Shown here: positions 18,858-26,808 of the stretch, in pieces
Position numbering within the stretch: position 1 is the stretch's first letter
Layout: each line of letters starts with the position of its first letter
Assembly: GCA_948467395.1 (NCBI GenBank)
Contig: CAOKDX010000001.1
Span: 186,001 to 250,000 of the forward strand
Reading direction: 5' to 3'
Origin: an uncultured Clostridia bacterium
GTDB taxonomy: Bacteria > Bacillota > Clostridia > Lachnospirales > Lachnospiraceae
Length of the DNA: 64,000 bases
Program-made: the position numbers and the translations under genes
Notes under the pieces: model-generated
Databases searched by the model: none
What the model saw: only the letters and a program-made list of their open reading frames with translations
What the model was told of the DNA's origin: nothing

Positions 18858-18866
18858 AGTATAACA
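18858..18866 (-). promoter_or_regulatory. Probable extended -10 promoter of the PBP gene
   Basis: On the minus strand TGTTATACT, an extended -10 element, about 70 bases before the start. The -35 region is poor. It is back to back with the yigZ promoter, only seven bases separating the elements. Confidence 0.45.
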
Positions 18867-18873
18867 AAAAATA

Positions 18874-18902
18874 TTGAAAAGGGAAAGCGGAATTGGTATA
18901 AT
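18874..18902 (+). promoter_or_regulatory. Promoter of the yigZ-rarA operon
   Basis: TTGAAA (18874-18879), 17-base spacer, TATAAT (18897-18902). Confidence 0.75.
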
Positions 18903-18944
18903 ATGATGATAGTAACTGGACGGAAGTTTGGACAGGAGGCAGTG

Positions 18945-19601
18945 ATGGAATCATCCGGAATTATTTTATATCAGGGCGGACAGGGGGAATATACCGAGAA
19001 AAAGTCACGGTTTATCGCCAGTATTTTTCCTGTACAGAGTGAGGATGAGGCACAGGAAAACATTGCCAGGATCCGGAAGGAGCACTATGATGCCAGACAC
19101 AACTGCTTTGCCTATGTCATCGGGGACAACAATGAGACGGAGCGCTGCAGTGACGACGGGGAGCCCTCTGGCACAGCCGGCCGGCCCATCCTGGATGTAC
19201 TGACGGGAAACGGCATCCACAATGCGGCGGCGGTGGTGACCCGGTATTTTGGCGGTACGCTGCTGGGGACAGGCGGACTGGTGCGGTCGTATACGGCGGC
19301 GGTAAAGGATGCCCTGGAGCACTGCGTGCTTATGGAGCAGTGCAGAGGATTCCGGCTTCATGTGGCAGCGGATTATAATGATGCAGGACGGCTGCAGCAT
19401 TTGTTCCGGACCATGGAGCTGACGGAGCTGGATACCATATATGGGACAGAGGTTGAGATGGTCCTTCTTGTCCCTTCTGGCCGGATTGGCAGAGTGGAGG
19501 ATGAGATTACCGAAAAAACTGCCGGCAGGGCAGCTCTTGACCGCCAGGAGGAGCTGCGTTACGGGGTGGCCGGCGGTGAAGTGATCCTGCTGCAAAATTA
19601 G
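18945..19601 (+). CDS. yigZ: YigZ / IMPACT family protein
   Basis: 218 residues, the usual family length. The N-terminal UPF0029/IMPACT domain shows EKKSRFIASI, the ARHNCFAYVIG segment, the ERCSDDGEPSGTAG signature and VVTRYFGGTLLGTGGL. The C-terminal part resembles the DUF1949 ferredoxin-like domain. Bacterial YigZ is a putative translation-associated protein, but its activity is unproven. The ATG at 18945 follows AGGAGG by five bases; the long upstream extension of the same frame overlaps the PBP promoter region and is not coding. Followed by rarA at a 10-base gap. Confidence 0.9.
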   Translation: MESSGIILYQGGQGEYTEKKSRFIASIFPVQSEDEAQENIARIRKEHYDARHNCFAYVIGDNNETERCSDDGEPSGTAGRPILDVLTGNGIHNAAAVVTRYFGGTLLGTGGLVRSYTAAVKDALEHCVLMEQCRGFRLHVAADYNDAGRLQHLFRTMELTELDTIYGTEVEMVLLVPSGRIGRVEDEITEKTAGRAALDRQEELRYGVAGGEVILLQN

Positions 19602-19611
19602 GAGGAAGACA

Positions 19612-20937
19612 TTGAATTTACTGGATTATATGGAAGAGCAGAGGAAGGAAAAGGAGGCGCCCCTGGCCTCCCGGCTCCGGCCCGTAAGGCTGGAGGAGGT
19701 GGTGGGGCAGCGGCACATCATAGGGAAGGACAAGATGCTGTACCGGGCCATACAGGCGGACAAGCTCAGCTCCATTCTTTTCTACGGGCCGCCGGGAACC
19801 GGAAAGACTACCCTGGCCAAGGTCATCGCCAATACCACCAGCGCCTCCTTCCTGCAGCTGAATGCTGCCTCCGCCGGCAAGAAGGACATGGAAGAGGTTG
19901 TGGCAAAGGCAAAGGAAAATATGGGTGCCTATGGTCAGAAGACGATACTTTTCATTGATGAGATCCATCGGTTCAATAAAGGGCAGCAGGACTATCTTCT
20001 TCCCTTTGTGGAGGACGGCACGGTGGTGCTTATTGGGGCCACTACGGAAAATCCGTATTTTGAGGTAAACGGGGCACTGATCTCCCGTTCTATTATCTTT
20101 GAATTGAAACCGCTGGGAGCAGAGGATATTAAGACGCTGATCCGCCGGGCGCTGGAAGACGTGGACCGGGGAATGGGGAGCTATCGCGCCAGAATCGACG
20201 ATGACGCCCTGGAATTTCTGGCTGACGTCAGCGGAGGGGATGCCAGAACCGCCCTCAATGCCGTTGAGCTGGGTGTACTGACCACAGAGCGGGGGGAGGA
20301 CGGTTGCATCCGGATTACTCGGGAGGCGGCGCAGGAGTGCATACAGAGAAGGACGGTGCGGTATGATAAAAACGGTGACAGCCACTATGATACGATATCC
20401 GCTTTTATCAAGAGCATGCGCGGCTCCGATCCGGATGCGGCGGTGTACTATCTGGCACGGATGCTCTACGCCGGAGAGGATATCACATTTATTGCAAGGC
20501 GGATTATGATCTGTGCGGCGGAGGATGTGTCCAATGCGGATCCACAGGCGCTGGTGGTGGCAGTGAGCGCCGCCCAGGCAGTGGAGCGCCTCGGTATGCC
20601 GGAGGCAAGGATCGTGCTGGCCCAGGCCGCGGCATATGTGGCGTGTGCGCCAAAAAGCAACTCTGCCATTGCAGCGATAGACGCGGCCGACAGATATATC
20701 AGGAGCCATCCGGATTACCGCATTCCGGTCCATCTCATGGATTCTCATTATAAGGGGGCGGCGAAGCTCGGCCACGGCGCCAGATATCAGTACGCCCATG
20801 ATTTTGAAAATCATTATGTGGACCAGCAGTATCTGCCGGATGAAGTGAAGGGGGAGCGGTTTTACCGGCTCTCTGACAGCGGGTATGAGAAAGAGATTAA
20901 GGAGCATTTTGAAAAAATGGGAATTGACAAAGGCTGA
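19612..20937 (+). CDS. rarA: Replication-associated recombination protein A (AAA+ ATPase)
   Basis: 441 residues. RarA/MgsA acts at stalled replication forks with SSB. The AAA+ core has [12 protein letters not shown] (Walker A), FIDEIHRFNKGQQD (Walker B with the family-specific HRFNK), sensor 1 GATTENPYFEV and the arginine-finger region. The C-terminal tetramerisation domain (KSMRGSDPDAAVYYLARM, then HLMDSHYKGA) is complete. The start is TTG, with GGAGGAAGACA directly upstream, partly overlapping the end of yigZ. Confidence 0.95.
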   Translation: MNLLDYMEEQRKEKEAPLASRLRPVRLEEVVGQRHIIGKDKMLYRAIQADKLSSILFYGPPGTGKTTLAKVIANTTSASFLQLNAASAGKKDMEEVVAKAKENMGAYGQKTILFIDEIHRFNKGQQDYLLPFVEDGTVVLIGATTENPYFEVNGALISRSIIFELKPLGAEDIKTLIRRALEDVDRGMGSYRARIDDDALEFLADVSGGDARTALNAVELGVLTTERGEDGCIRITREAAQECIQRRTVRYDKNGDSHYDTISAFIKSMRGSDPDAAVYYLARMLYAGEDITFIARRIMICAAEDVSNADPQALVVAVSAAQAVERLGMPEARIVLAQAAAYVACAPKSNSAIAAIDAADRYIRSHPDYRIPVHLMDSHYKGAAKLGHGARYQYAHDFENHYVDQQYLPDEVKGERFYRLSDSGYEKEIKEHFEKMGIDKG

Positions 20938-20965
20938 GGAAGAATGAGTGTGAATGGAGGAAGAG

Positions 20966-21193
20966 ATGGAAGAGAATAAAAAGCCGAAGAGTTCGTATAC
21001 AAGAGGGCAGCGGATCTGCGCCCTGATCGTGGTGGTTGTTCTGATTGCCCTTTATGTGGTGACACTGGCTGCCGCCATCACTACATCGCCGGCGGCACCG
21101 GAGCTGTTTAAGATGAGCCTGGGGGCGTCTATCCTGCTGCCGATCCTGTTTTGGTGTTATATCCGTTTCGCAAAGCTATTTGGCGGAAAATGA
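20966..21193 (+). CDS. Small membrane protein, two predicted TM helices
   Basis: 75 residues. A charged N-terminus (MEENKKPKSSYTRGQR) is followed by two hydrophobic segments (about residues 20-40 and 52-68) and a short basic end. I recognise no family. I prefer the ATG at 20966, preceded by GGAGGAAG, over the one at 20954, which overlaps that site. It is probably co-transcribed with rarA, 28 bases upstream. Confidence 0.7.
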   Translation: MEENKKPKSSYTRGQRICALIVVVVLIALYVVTLAAAITTSPAAPELFKMSLGASILLPILFWCYIRFAKLFGGK

Positions 21194-21201
21194 TTTTTTT
21201 T

Positions 21202-21221
21202 CAACTTTTTGAAAAAAGTTG
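21202..21221 (+). terminator. Weak terminator-like hairpin before tRNA-Pro
   Basis: CAACTTTTT faces AAAAAGTTG with a minimal loop, followed by GTTTAC rather than a full T-tract. It abuts the tRNA promoter. Confidence 0.4.
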
Positions 21222-21250
21222 TTTACAAATGTCTTATTTTGATGTAAAAT
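21222..21250 (+). promoter_or_regulatory. Promoter of tRNA-Pro
   Basis: TTTACA (21222-21227), 17-base spacer, TAAAAT (21245-21250), 12 bases before the mature 5' end. Confidence 0.65.
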
Positions 21251-21262
21251 AAATTTGTTTTT

Positions 21263-21336
21263 CGGCGTGTGGCTCAGCTTGGTAGAGCGCTTCGTTCGGG
21301 ACGAAGAGGCCGTGGGTTCGAATCCCGTCACGCCGA
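21263..21336 (+). tRNA. tRNA-Pro (anticodon CGG)
   Basis: 74 bases. The acceptor stem CGGCGTG pairs fully with CACGCCG (21329-21335), with A at 21336 as the discriminator. The anticodon stem CTTCG/CGAAG encloses the loop TTCGGGA, giving anticodon CGG, which reads CCG. The T arm has GGGTTCGAATCCC. The 3' CCA is not encoded. The gene stands alone with its own promoter and terminator. Confidence 0.95.
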
Positions 21337-21359
21337 TGCTGATATAGAGAGAAAGAAAG

Positions 21360-21390
21360 ATAGACAGGGTATGTGCTCTGTCTATTTTTT
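21360..21390 (+). terminator. Terminator of the tRNA-Pro transcript
   Basis: ATAGACAG (21360-21367) pairs with CTGTCTAT (21378-21385), followed by five further T residues. Confidence 0.85.
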
Positions 21391-21407
21391 CAAATAAAGA
21401 GCCGCTG

Positions 21408-21441
21408 CCCTGACACCGGGGGCATAACCGCCTTGTCAGGG
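21408..21441 (+). promoter_or_regulatory. Inverted repeat over the nad promoter, probable operator
   Basis: CCCTGACA (21408-21415) and its exact complement TGTCAGGG (21434-21441) flank 18 bases. The right arm covers most of the -35 element TTGTCA (21433-21438). Such a placement suits a repressor. NiaR/YrxA represses nad genes in many Firmicutes, so it is an obvious candidate, but I cannot match its consensus from memory and no regulator gene is in the window. Confidence 0.5.
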
Positions 21442-21461
21442 ATGGACTTTTATGGTATAGT
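21433..21461 (+). promoter_or_regulatory. Promoter of the nadABC operon
   Basis: TTGTCA (21433-21438), 17-base spacer, TATAGT (21456-21461). Confidence 0.7.
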
Positions 21462-21508
21462 TATCCCAAAGTCCAACACGAAATGTGGGCAGAGAAAGGA
21501 TAAAGATC

Positions 21509-22423
21509 ATGAGTGATTTACAAAACCGCATTCGACAACTAAAGAAGGAGAAAAATGCGGTTATACTGGCACATTATTATGTGCATGACGATGTTCAGCA
21601 GGCAGCGGATTATATCGGGGACTCGTTTTATCTGAGCAGGCTGGCTGCCACGACAGAGGCGGATACCATTGTGTTCTGCGGTGTGTCCTTTATGGGGGAG
21701 AGCGCGAAGATTCTCAGTCCGGAAAAGACGGTTCTGATGCCGGACGAGACGGCGGACTGTCCCATGGCGCATATGGCGGATATCGACCGGATCCGGCGGC
21801 TGCGGGAAGAATATCAGGATCTTGCCGTCGTATGCTATATCAATTCTACGGCGGAGCTGAAATGCCACTCCGATGTATGTGTCACGTCATCCAATGCACT
21901 GAAGATCGTGAAAAATCTTCCCAATCACAATATATTTTTCATACCGGACGAAAATCTGGGCCGCTATGTGGCGGAACAGGTGCCGGAGAAGAACTTTATC
22001 TTCAATGACGGCTGCTGCCATGTTCACGCGGCGGTTACGCCGGAGCAGGTAAGGGCGGTGAAGGCGGCCCATCCGGCAGCAGAATTTCTTGTACATCCTG
22101 AGTGCAGGCCGGAGGTGCTGGAGCTGGCTGACTTTATCGGCAGCACATCCGGGATCATTGAGTATGCTTCTTCCAGCGAGACGCAGGAATTTATTATTGG
22201 AACAGAACGGGGTGTCCTGTATGAACTGAAGGGAAAAAATCCCGATAAGATATTTTACCCCGTGGGAGCAGCGCTCTGCTGTTCGGACATGAAGAAGATA
22301 ACGCTGGAGAAGATTGTTCATGTTCTGGAGACGGGAGAGGGAGCAGTGGAAGTTTCGGAGGAGACGAGAGACAGGGCGAATGCCCCTCTCAACCGTATGC
22401 TGGCACTTGCCGCCGGCAGATAA
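21509..22423 (+). CDS. nadA: Quinolinate synthase A
   Basis: 304 residues. A 4Fe-4S enzyme that condenses iminoaspartate with dihydroxyacetone phosphate to make quinolinate, the second step of NAD synthesis from aspartate. Visible motifs: NAVILAHYYVHDDVQQAADYIGDS, VFCGVSFMGESAKIL, CYINSTAELK, DGCCHVHAAV and HPECRPEV, with cysteines spaced as expected for the three cluster ligands. I use the ATG at 21509 with AGAAAGGA upstream, not the in-frame GTG at 21485, which has no ribosome site. It is the first gene of the operon. Confidence 0.95.
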   Translation: MSDLQNRIRQLKKEKNAVILAHYYVHDDVQQAADYIGDSFYLSRLAATTEADTIVFCGVSFMGESAKILSPEKTVLMPDETADCPMAHMADIDRIRRLREEYQDLAVVCYINSTAELKCHSDVCVTSSNALKIVKNLPNHNIFFIPDENLGRYVAEQVPEKNFIFNDGCCHVHAAVTPEQVRAVKAAHPAAEFLVHPECRPEVLELADFIGSTSGIIEYASSSETQEFIIGTERGVLYELKGKNPDKIFYPVGAALCCSDMKKITLEKIVHVLETGEGAVEVSEETRDRANAPLNRMLALAAGR

Positions 22424-22457
22424 TCATAACATGCTACTGTTCAGAATGGAGAGCGAT

Positions 22458-23750
22458 ATGAGCATACATACCGATATTGCCATTGTGGGAAGCGGGGCCG
22501 CGGGACTGTTCTGCGCGCTGAAGCTTCCGGCAGACAGGCAGATCACGGTGATAACAAAAGAAGAGGCACACCGGAGTGATTCTTTCCTGGCACAGGGGGG
22601 GATCTGTGTTCTAAAGGATGAATCGGATTATGAAAGCTATTTTGAAGATACCATGAAGGCCGGACACTATGAAAACCGGAAGGAGTCTGTAGAAATCATG
22701 ATACGCTCTTCCACAGGCATTATAGAGGAACTTACAGACCTTGGCGTTGAGTTCCAGCGGGATGGCGGTTCCCTGCGCTATACGAGGGAGGGGGGACATT
22801 CGGATTCCCGTATCCTGTTTCATGAGGATGCCACGGGAAAGGAGATCACCAGCAGGCTTCTGGAGCGGGTCAGAGAGCGGGCAAACATCCGGATCATCGA
22901 GCACTGTACCATGGTTGACATTCTGGAGGAGGACGGAATCTGTCACGGCCTGGTGGTGCGGTTTCCAGATGGAGAACCGGGAACTGTAACGGCGGATTAT
23001 ACCGTTCTGGCCTGCGGCGGTCTGGGGGGGCTGTATGAACATTCCACGAATTTCCGCCATATTACCGGGGATGCCCTGGCGGTGGCCCTGCGGCATGGTA
23101 TCCGGCTGGAGAACATTGATTACATACAGATACATCCCACCACCCTGTACTCGAAGGAGCCGGGACGGCGGTTTCTGATCTCGGAATCTGTCCGGGGCGA
23201 GGGGGCGGTTTTGCTGAATAAGAAGAAAGAGCGTTTCGTGGATGAGCTTCTTCCCAGGGATCTTCTCACGAAGGAAGTGCACAGACAGATGGAGGAGGAC
23301 GGGATGCCGTATGTCTGGCTCTCCATGGCAGCCATTCCCAGAGAGACCATAATCAGTCATTTTCCCAATATATACAGACGATGTCTGGAGGAAGGGTATG
23401 ACTGCACAAAGGAATGTATTCCGGTGGTGCCGGCGCAGCACTACTTTATGGGCGGGATATGGGTGGACCGGGACAGCCGCACATCCATGGAGCATCTCTT
23501 CGCCGTGGGGGAGACAAGCTGTAACGGAGTTCATGGGAGCAACCGGCTGGCCAGTAATTCCCTTCTGGAAAGCCTTGTGTTTGCGGAGCGTTCGGCGGCA
23601 AGGATCCGGCGGGAGTATACTCCGCTGGGAGAAATCAGCGCCCTGCCGGATCTGGAGCCATACAGGGAGGGAGCGGAGCTGGAAGAACAGTATCACCGGG
23701 AGGTATTGGACGCCATAGAGAGGGAAAGGAGACAGAGAGAACATGAATGA
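22458..23750 (+). CDS. nadB: L-aspartate oxidase
   Basis: 430 residues, at the short end for the family. An FAD flavoprotein oxidising L-aspartate to iminoaspartate, the substrate of NadA; in an anaerobe fumarate probably replaces oxygen as acceptor. The FAD-binding IAIVGSGAAGLFCAL opens the protein. SDSFLAQGG, GHSDSRILFHEDATGKEIT, the catalytic-region HPTTLY and GVHGSNRLASNSLLESLVF follow. The ATG at 22458 has a GGAGAGCGAT site; further upstream in-frame starts overlap nadA. The C-terminal helical domain is reduced compared with E. coli NadB. Confidence 0.93.
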   Translation: MSIHTDIAIVGSGAAGLFCALKLPADRQITVITKEEAHRSDSFLAQGGICVLKDESDYESYFEDTMKAGHYENRKESVEIMIRSSTGIIEELTDLGVEFQRDGGSLRYTREGGHSDSRILFHEDATGKEITSRLLERVRERANIRIIEHCTMVDILEEDGICHGLVVRFPDGEPGTVTADYTVLACGGLGGLYEHSTNFRHITGDALAVALRHGIRLENIDYIQIHPTTLYSKEPGRRFLISESVRGEGAVLLNKKKERFVDELLPRDLLTKEVHRQMEEDGMPYVWLSMAAIPRETIISHFPNIYRRCLEEGYDCTKECIPVVPAQHYFMGGIWVDRDSRTSMEHLFAVGETSCNGVHGSNRLASNSLLESLVFAERSAARIRREYTPLGEISALPDLEPYREGAELEEQYHREVLDAIERERRQREHE

Positions 23751-24609
23751 GGTTACAATGCGGCTAAATGCGGATCGTCTGATCCGTCAGGCGCTGGAAG
23801 AAGATATAACAAGTGAGGACATTACGACGAATGCTGTTATGCGGGAGGCGGTGCAGGGTGAAGTAGAACTGATCTGCAAACAGGATGGCATTGCTGCCGG
23901 GCTGCTGGTGTTTGAACGGGTCTTTACCCTGCTGGACCCGGAGGTATCGGTGGAATTTTATTGTCAGGACGGGGATGAAGTAAAAAGTGGAAGGAAGATG
24001 GCCACGGTGAGGGGGGATATCCGCGTGCTTTTGAGCGGGGAGCGCACAGCGCTGAATTATCTCCAGAGAATGAGCGGGATCGCCACGTATACCCATTCTA
24101 TCGCCAGATTGCTGGAGGGCACCGGGACAAGGCTCCTGGACACCCGGAAAACGACGCCGAATATGCGGATCTTTGAGAAATATGCCGTCAAGGTAGGGGG
24201 CGGGAATAATCACCGTTACAATCTGTCGGACGGCGTCCTTCTAAAGGATAATCATATCGGGGCGGCGGGAAGCGTCACACGGGCGGTACAGATGGCGCGG
24301 GAATATGCGCCCTTTGTCCAGAAGATCGAGGTAGAGACGGAAAATCTTGATATGGTGAGAGAGGCGGCAGAGGCCGGCGCCGATATTATTATGCTGGACA
24401 ATATGACGCCGGAGGTTATGCGGGAGGCCGTTGCGCTGATCGGCGGGCGCGCTGCCACAGAGTGTTCCGGCAATGTGACAAAGGAAAATGTGGCGGAGCT
24501 GGTTGATATCGGAGTGGATTATATTTCCAGCGGGGCCCTGACGCATTCGGCGCCCATCCTGGATATATCACTGAAAAATCTGCATCCCATCGGGGAGGGA
24601 GGACGATAA
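23743..24609 (+). CDS. nadC: Nicotinate-nucleotide pyrophosphorylase (carboxylating)
   Basis: 288 residues. Quinolinate phosphoribosyltransferase, giving nicotinate mononucleotide, the third step of the pathway. Conserved elements are EEDITSEDITTNAV, GERTALNYLQRMSGIAT, LLDTRKTTPNMR, KYAVKVGGGNNHRYNLSDGVLLKDNH, and the C-terminal barrel strands VETENLDM, IIMLDNM and ECSGNV. It overlaps the end of nadB by eight bases, so translation is likely coupled. Confidence 0.96.
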   Translation: MNEVTMRLNADRLIRQALEEDITSEDITTNAVMREAVQGEVELICKQDGIAAGLLVFERVFTLLDPEVSVEFYCQDGDEVKSGRKMATVRGDIRVLLSGERTALNYLQRMSGIATYTHSIARLLEGTGTRLLDTRKTTPNMRIFEKYAVKVGGGNNHRYNLSDGVLLKDNHIGAAGSVTRAVQMAREYAPFVQKIEVETENLDMVREAAEAGADIIMLDNMTPEVMREAVALIGGRAATECSGNVTKENVAELVDIGVDYISSGALTHSAPILDISLKNLHPIGEGGR

Positions 24610-24611
24610 TT

Positions 24612-24998
24612 ATGTTGAAGACAGGAATCCGGGGCAGACAAAGTGTAGTAGTGGGGGAAGAGAATTCAGCCAGGACGATGGGAAGCGGAACGCTGAAGGT
24701 GTTTGCTACGCCGGCCATGACTGCCCTGATGGAAAAGACGGCGTGGACCAGTGTGGCGCCCTATCTGGAAGAGGGGCAGGGAACGGTGGGAACACACCTT
24801 GACATATCCCATGATGCCCCGACGCCTTTCGGAAAGACCGTGACCTGTGAAAGTGAGCTGGTGGAGATTGACGGACGCCGCCTTGTGTTTGAGGTGACGG
24901 CGGAGGACGGAACCCATGTGATCGGCAGAGGACGGCATGAGCGCTTTATTGTGTCAGAGGAGAAATTTCAGGCAAAGGCGGATCAGGCATTGAAATAA
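24612..24998 (+). CDS. Hotdog-fold thioesterase, FlK-like
   Basis: 128 residues, a single hotdog domain. FATPAMTALMEKTAW carries the Thr and Glu positions and VGTHLDISHDAPTPFG the His position expected for the FlK (fluoroacetyl-CoA thioesterase) catalytic arrangement, and GRGRHERFIV closes the fold. Relatives hydrolyse small acyl-CoA esters; the substrate here is unknown. It starts two bases after the nadC stop and ends just before the operon terminator, so it is co-transcribed with NAD synthesis although no biochemical link is known to me. Confidence 0.85.
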   Translation: MLKTGIRGRQSVVVGEENSARTMGSGTLKVFATPAMTALMEKTAWTSVAPYLEEGQGTVGTHLDISHDAPTPFGKTVTCESELVEIDGRRLVFEVTAEDGTHVIGRGRHERFIVSEEKFQAKADQALK

Positions 24999-25012
24999 AG
25001 AATGAAAAGGGA

Positions 25013-25042
25013 AAGGACGACTGGCATACCAGTCGTCCTTTT
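25013..25042 (+). terminator. Terminator of the nad operon
   Basis: AAGGACGACTGG (25013-25024) pairs perfectly with CCAGTCGTCCTT (25029-25040), four-base loop; the T-tract is short (TTTT). Confidence 0.75.
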
Positions 25043-25163
25043 GAAAGAGGAGTTTTATGAAAAAATATCAAAAATTAGGAATTGGCTTGTTTCAATAGGT
25101 TTTGGAATTCTCTCTGTCCCTCAACCTATGACCATAGTATAGTGGCTAAATGTGAAAAGAATG

Positions 25164-25190
25164 TGTTCAAAATGCCTGATTTTGTGAACA
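25164..25190 (-). other. Bulged hairpin downstream of the AAA+/VWA operon
   Basis: TGTTCAAAAT (25164-25173) faces ATTTTGTGAACA (25179-25190) with a two-base bulge. It is the only hairpin seen after the minus-strand operon ending at 25251 and could be a weak terminator, but the following T-tract is interrupted. Confidence 0.3.
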
Positions 25191-25250
25191 AATTGTTAAG
25201 CTTTACGGCACTTTCTACCTGTTTTTACAATTTTCAACAAATATATACAA

Positions 25251-26807
25251 TTAAAGGGATAATTCCTGGATTTTTCTCTTTAATTCACTTTTTTTGTCGT
25301 CAATCAGTAATTCCCTGTTGTATTCATAAAATTTATCGCAGCCGTGTTCCGACACAAACCATGCCGCATTGGGGTTCAGTGTCAGCTCCGTGACGAAGAG
25401 GACCATTTCCTGCCTGCCGGCAAATACCTTTTCAAGAAAAAGGAAGCTGTTGGTGAGAGCCTGTCCTGTTATTTCGGCGGAACGGCTGTACTGCTCCACA
25501 GCGCCGGCGAAAAGCTCCCTGATCCGGTCAAAGGGAGGGAGGGAGACTGGCGGTGTGTCCTCCAGAAGAAGGCTTCGGATCTGGGAAAGGTGTGACAGGG
25601 ACAGCAGGAGCTGGCGCTCCCTGTCTTCCGTAAGCCGCCCGGCGGACTTCTCCGTCCGCAGGATCTGACGGATTCGCTCATATTCTTCCTGGAGCAGTTC
25701 CTCCGGCGATTTCCGGGATGTGGAGAGCAGACCCCGGAGCCTCTGAAGGGATTCGTGTACCTGGGTCAGTGCCGCATCCGTCTGGAAGAGACTGCAGAAC
25801 TGTTCGTTCAGTCCCCCCAGAAGCAGTCCCAGGACGCTGACCGCTTCGTCGAAGGGCGCATCATGGAGACGGTTCAGGGTGGCGGCGGCGTTCCGTCCCT
25901 CCTGGCACGACTCATCCAGGGCAGCGCCGGAAAAGATGGCGGGTATATTGTACTGCTGCCGGTAGCGGCGGAACAGTTCATAATAATTGCCGAAATCCCC
26001 TGCGATTTCTTCGTGCTGTATATACTGGTGGATCGCTGCCGCGCCCACCGTCAGCTCCTGTTTTTCAGCGGCAAGGAGATAGCGGGAGAGATCCTCCCAT
26101 CCCCGGGCAGTTACAAATTCCTCTCCGCCGATGGCGGTCTCTGCCTGATAGAAATGATCCTTTCGGATATCCAGATAGGAGAGGATGGCGGGGTGGACGT
26201 GGCGGGCATAGGCGTATTCCCGCCAGGAGGGATAATCTTCCACAATATCAATGCGTTTCAGACGATCCAGCGTCGTGATGTCGAAGGCGCGGACGGACCG
26301 GTTGTACTCGGGCGGATTGCCTGCAGCAATGATGATCCAGCCCTCTGGTACGCGGTGTGTGCCGAAGGTTTTGTACTGAAGGAACTGCAGCATGGTAGGG
26401 GCAAGCGTCTCAGATACGCAGTTGATCTCATCCAGGAAGAGGATGCCCTCCTTTAGCCCGGTCTGTTCCATCTTATCATAAACGGAGGATATGATCTCAC
26501 TCATGGTGTACTCCGTGACAGAAAAATTTGTGCCGTTGTATTCCCGTTCCCGTATGACGGGCAGTCCGATGGCACTCTGCCTTGTGTGATGCGTAATGGT
26601 GTAGGAGACAAGGGCCACGCCTTCCTGGGCGGCGACCTGCTCCATAATGGCGGTCTTGCCGATGCCGGGCGGTCCCATTAGAAGGACCGGCCGCTGTTTT
26701 TCGGCGGGAATCTCATACTGGCCCCACTCGTTCCGGGCAAGATAGATGCGCAGTGTATGGATGACCTCCTGTTTGGCCTCTTTAATTGACATTTGATACT
26801 GACTCAT
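25251..26807 (-). CDS. MoxR-like AAA+ ATPase
   Basis: 518 residues. Walker A GPPGIGKTAIMEQVA near 43-51, Walker B GILFLDEINCVSETL near 117-126, sensor 1 IIAAGNPPEYN, and a downstream SRY-type lid. This is the MoxR class, ATPases that work with a VWA partner to remodel or mature protein complexes. The C-terminal 250 residues are helical, rich in Leu, Glu and Arg, and unrecognised. The true start is the ATG at 26807 (MSQYQMSIKEAK), one base after the VWA gene stop, with AAAGGAG 11 bases upstream; the longer frame runs back into that gene. It is the third gene of the operon. Confidence 0.88.
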   Translation of the reverse strand: MSQYQMSIKEAKQEVIHTLRIYLARNEWGQYEIPAEKQRPVLLMGPPGIGKTAIMEQVAAQEGVALVSYTITHHTRQSAIGLPVIREREYNGTNFSVTEYTMSEIISSVYDKMEQTGLKEGILFLDEINCVSETLAPTMLQFLQYKTFGTHRVPEGWIIIAAGNPPEYNRSVRAFDITTLDRLKRIDIVEDYPSWREYAYARHVHPAILSYLDIRKDHFYQAETAIGGEEFVTARGWEDLSRYLLAAEKQELTVGAAAIHQYIQHEEIAGDFGNYYELFRRYRQQYNIPAIFSGAALDESCQEGRNAAATLNRLHDAPFDEAVSVLGLLLGGLNEQFCSLFQTDAALTQVHESLQRLRGLLSTSRKSPEELLQEEYERIRQILRTEKSAGRLTEDRERQLLLSLSHLSQIRSLLLEDTPPVSLPPFDRIRELFAGAVEQYSRSAEITGQALTNSFLFLEKVFAGRQEMVLFVTELTLNPNAAWFVSEHGCDKFYEYNRELLIDDKKSELKRKIQELSL

Positions 26808-26808
26808 A

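Noticed and set aside
21263-21336. tRNA-Pro as an attachment site for an integrated element
   Set aside because: No repeat of the tRNA 3' end and no integrase are present; the downstream genes are the nad operon.
25057-25098. Thirteen-codon frame MKKYQKLGIGLFQ after a GAGGAG site
   Set aside because: Too short to support; it lies directly after the nad terminator with no promoter, so it is chance or a worn gene remnant.
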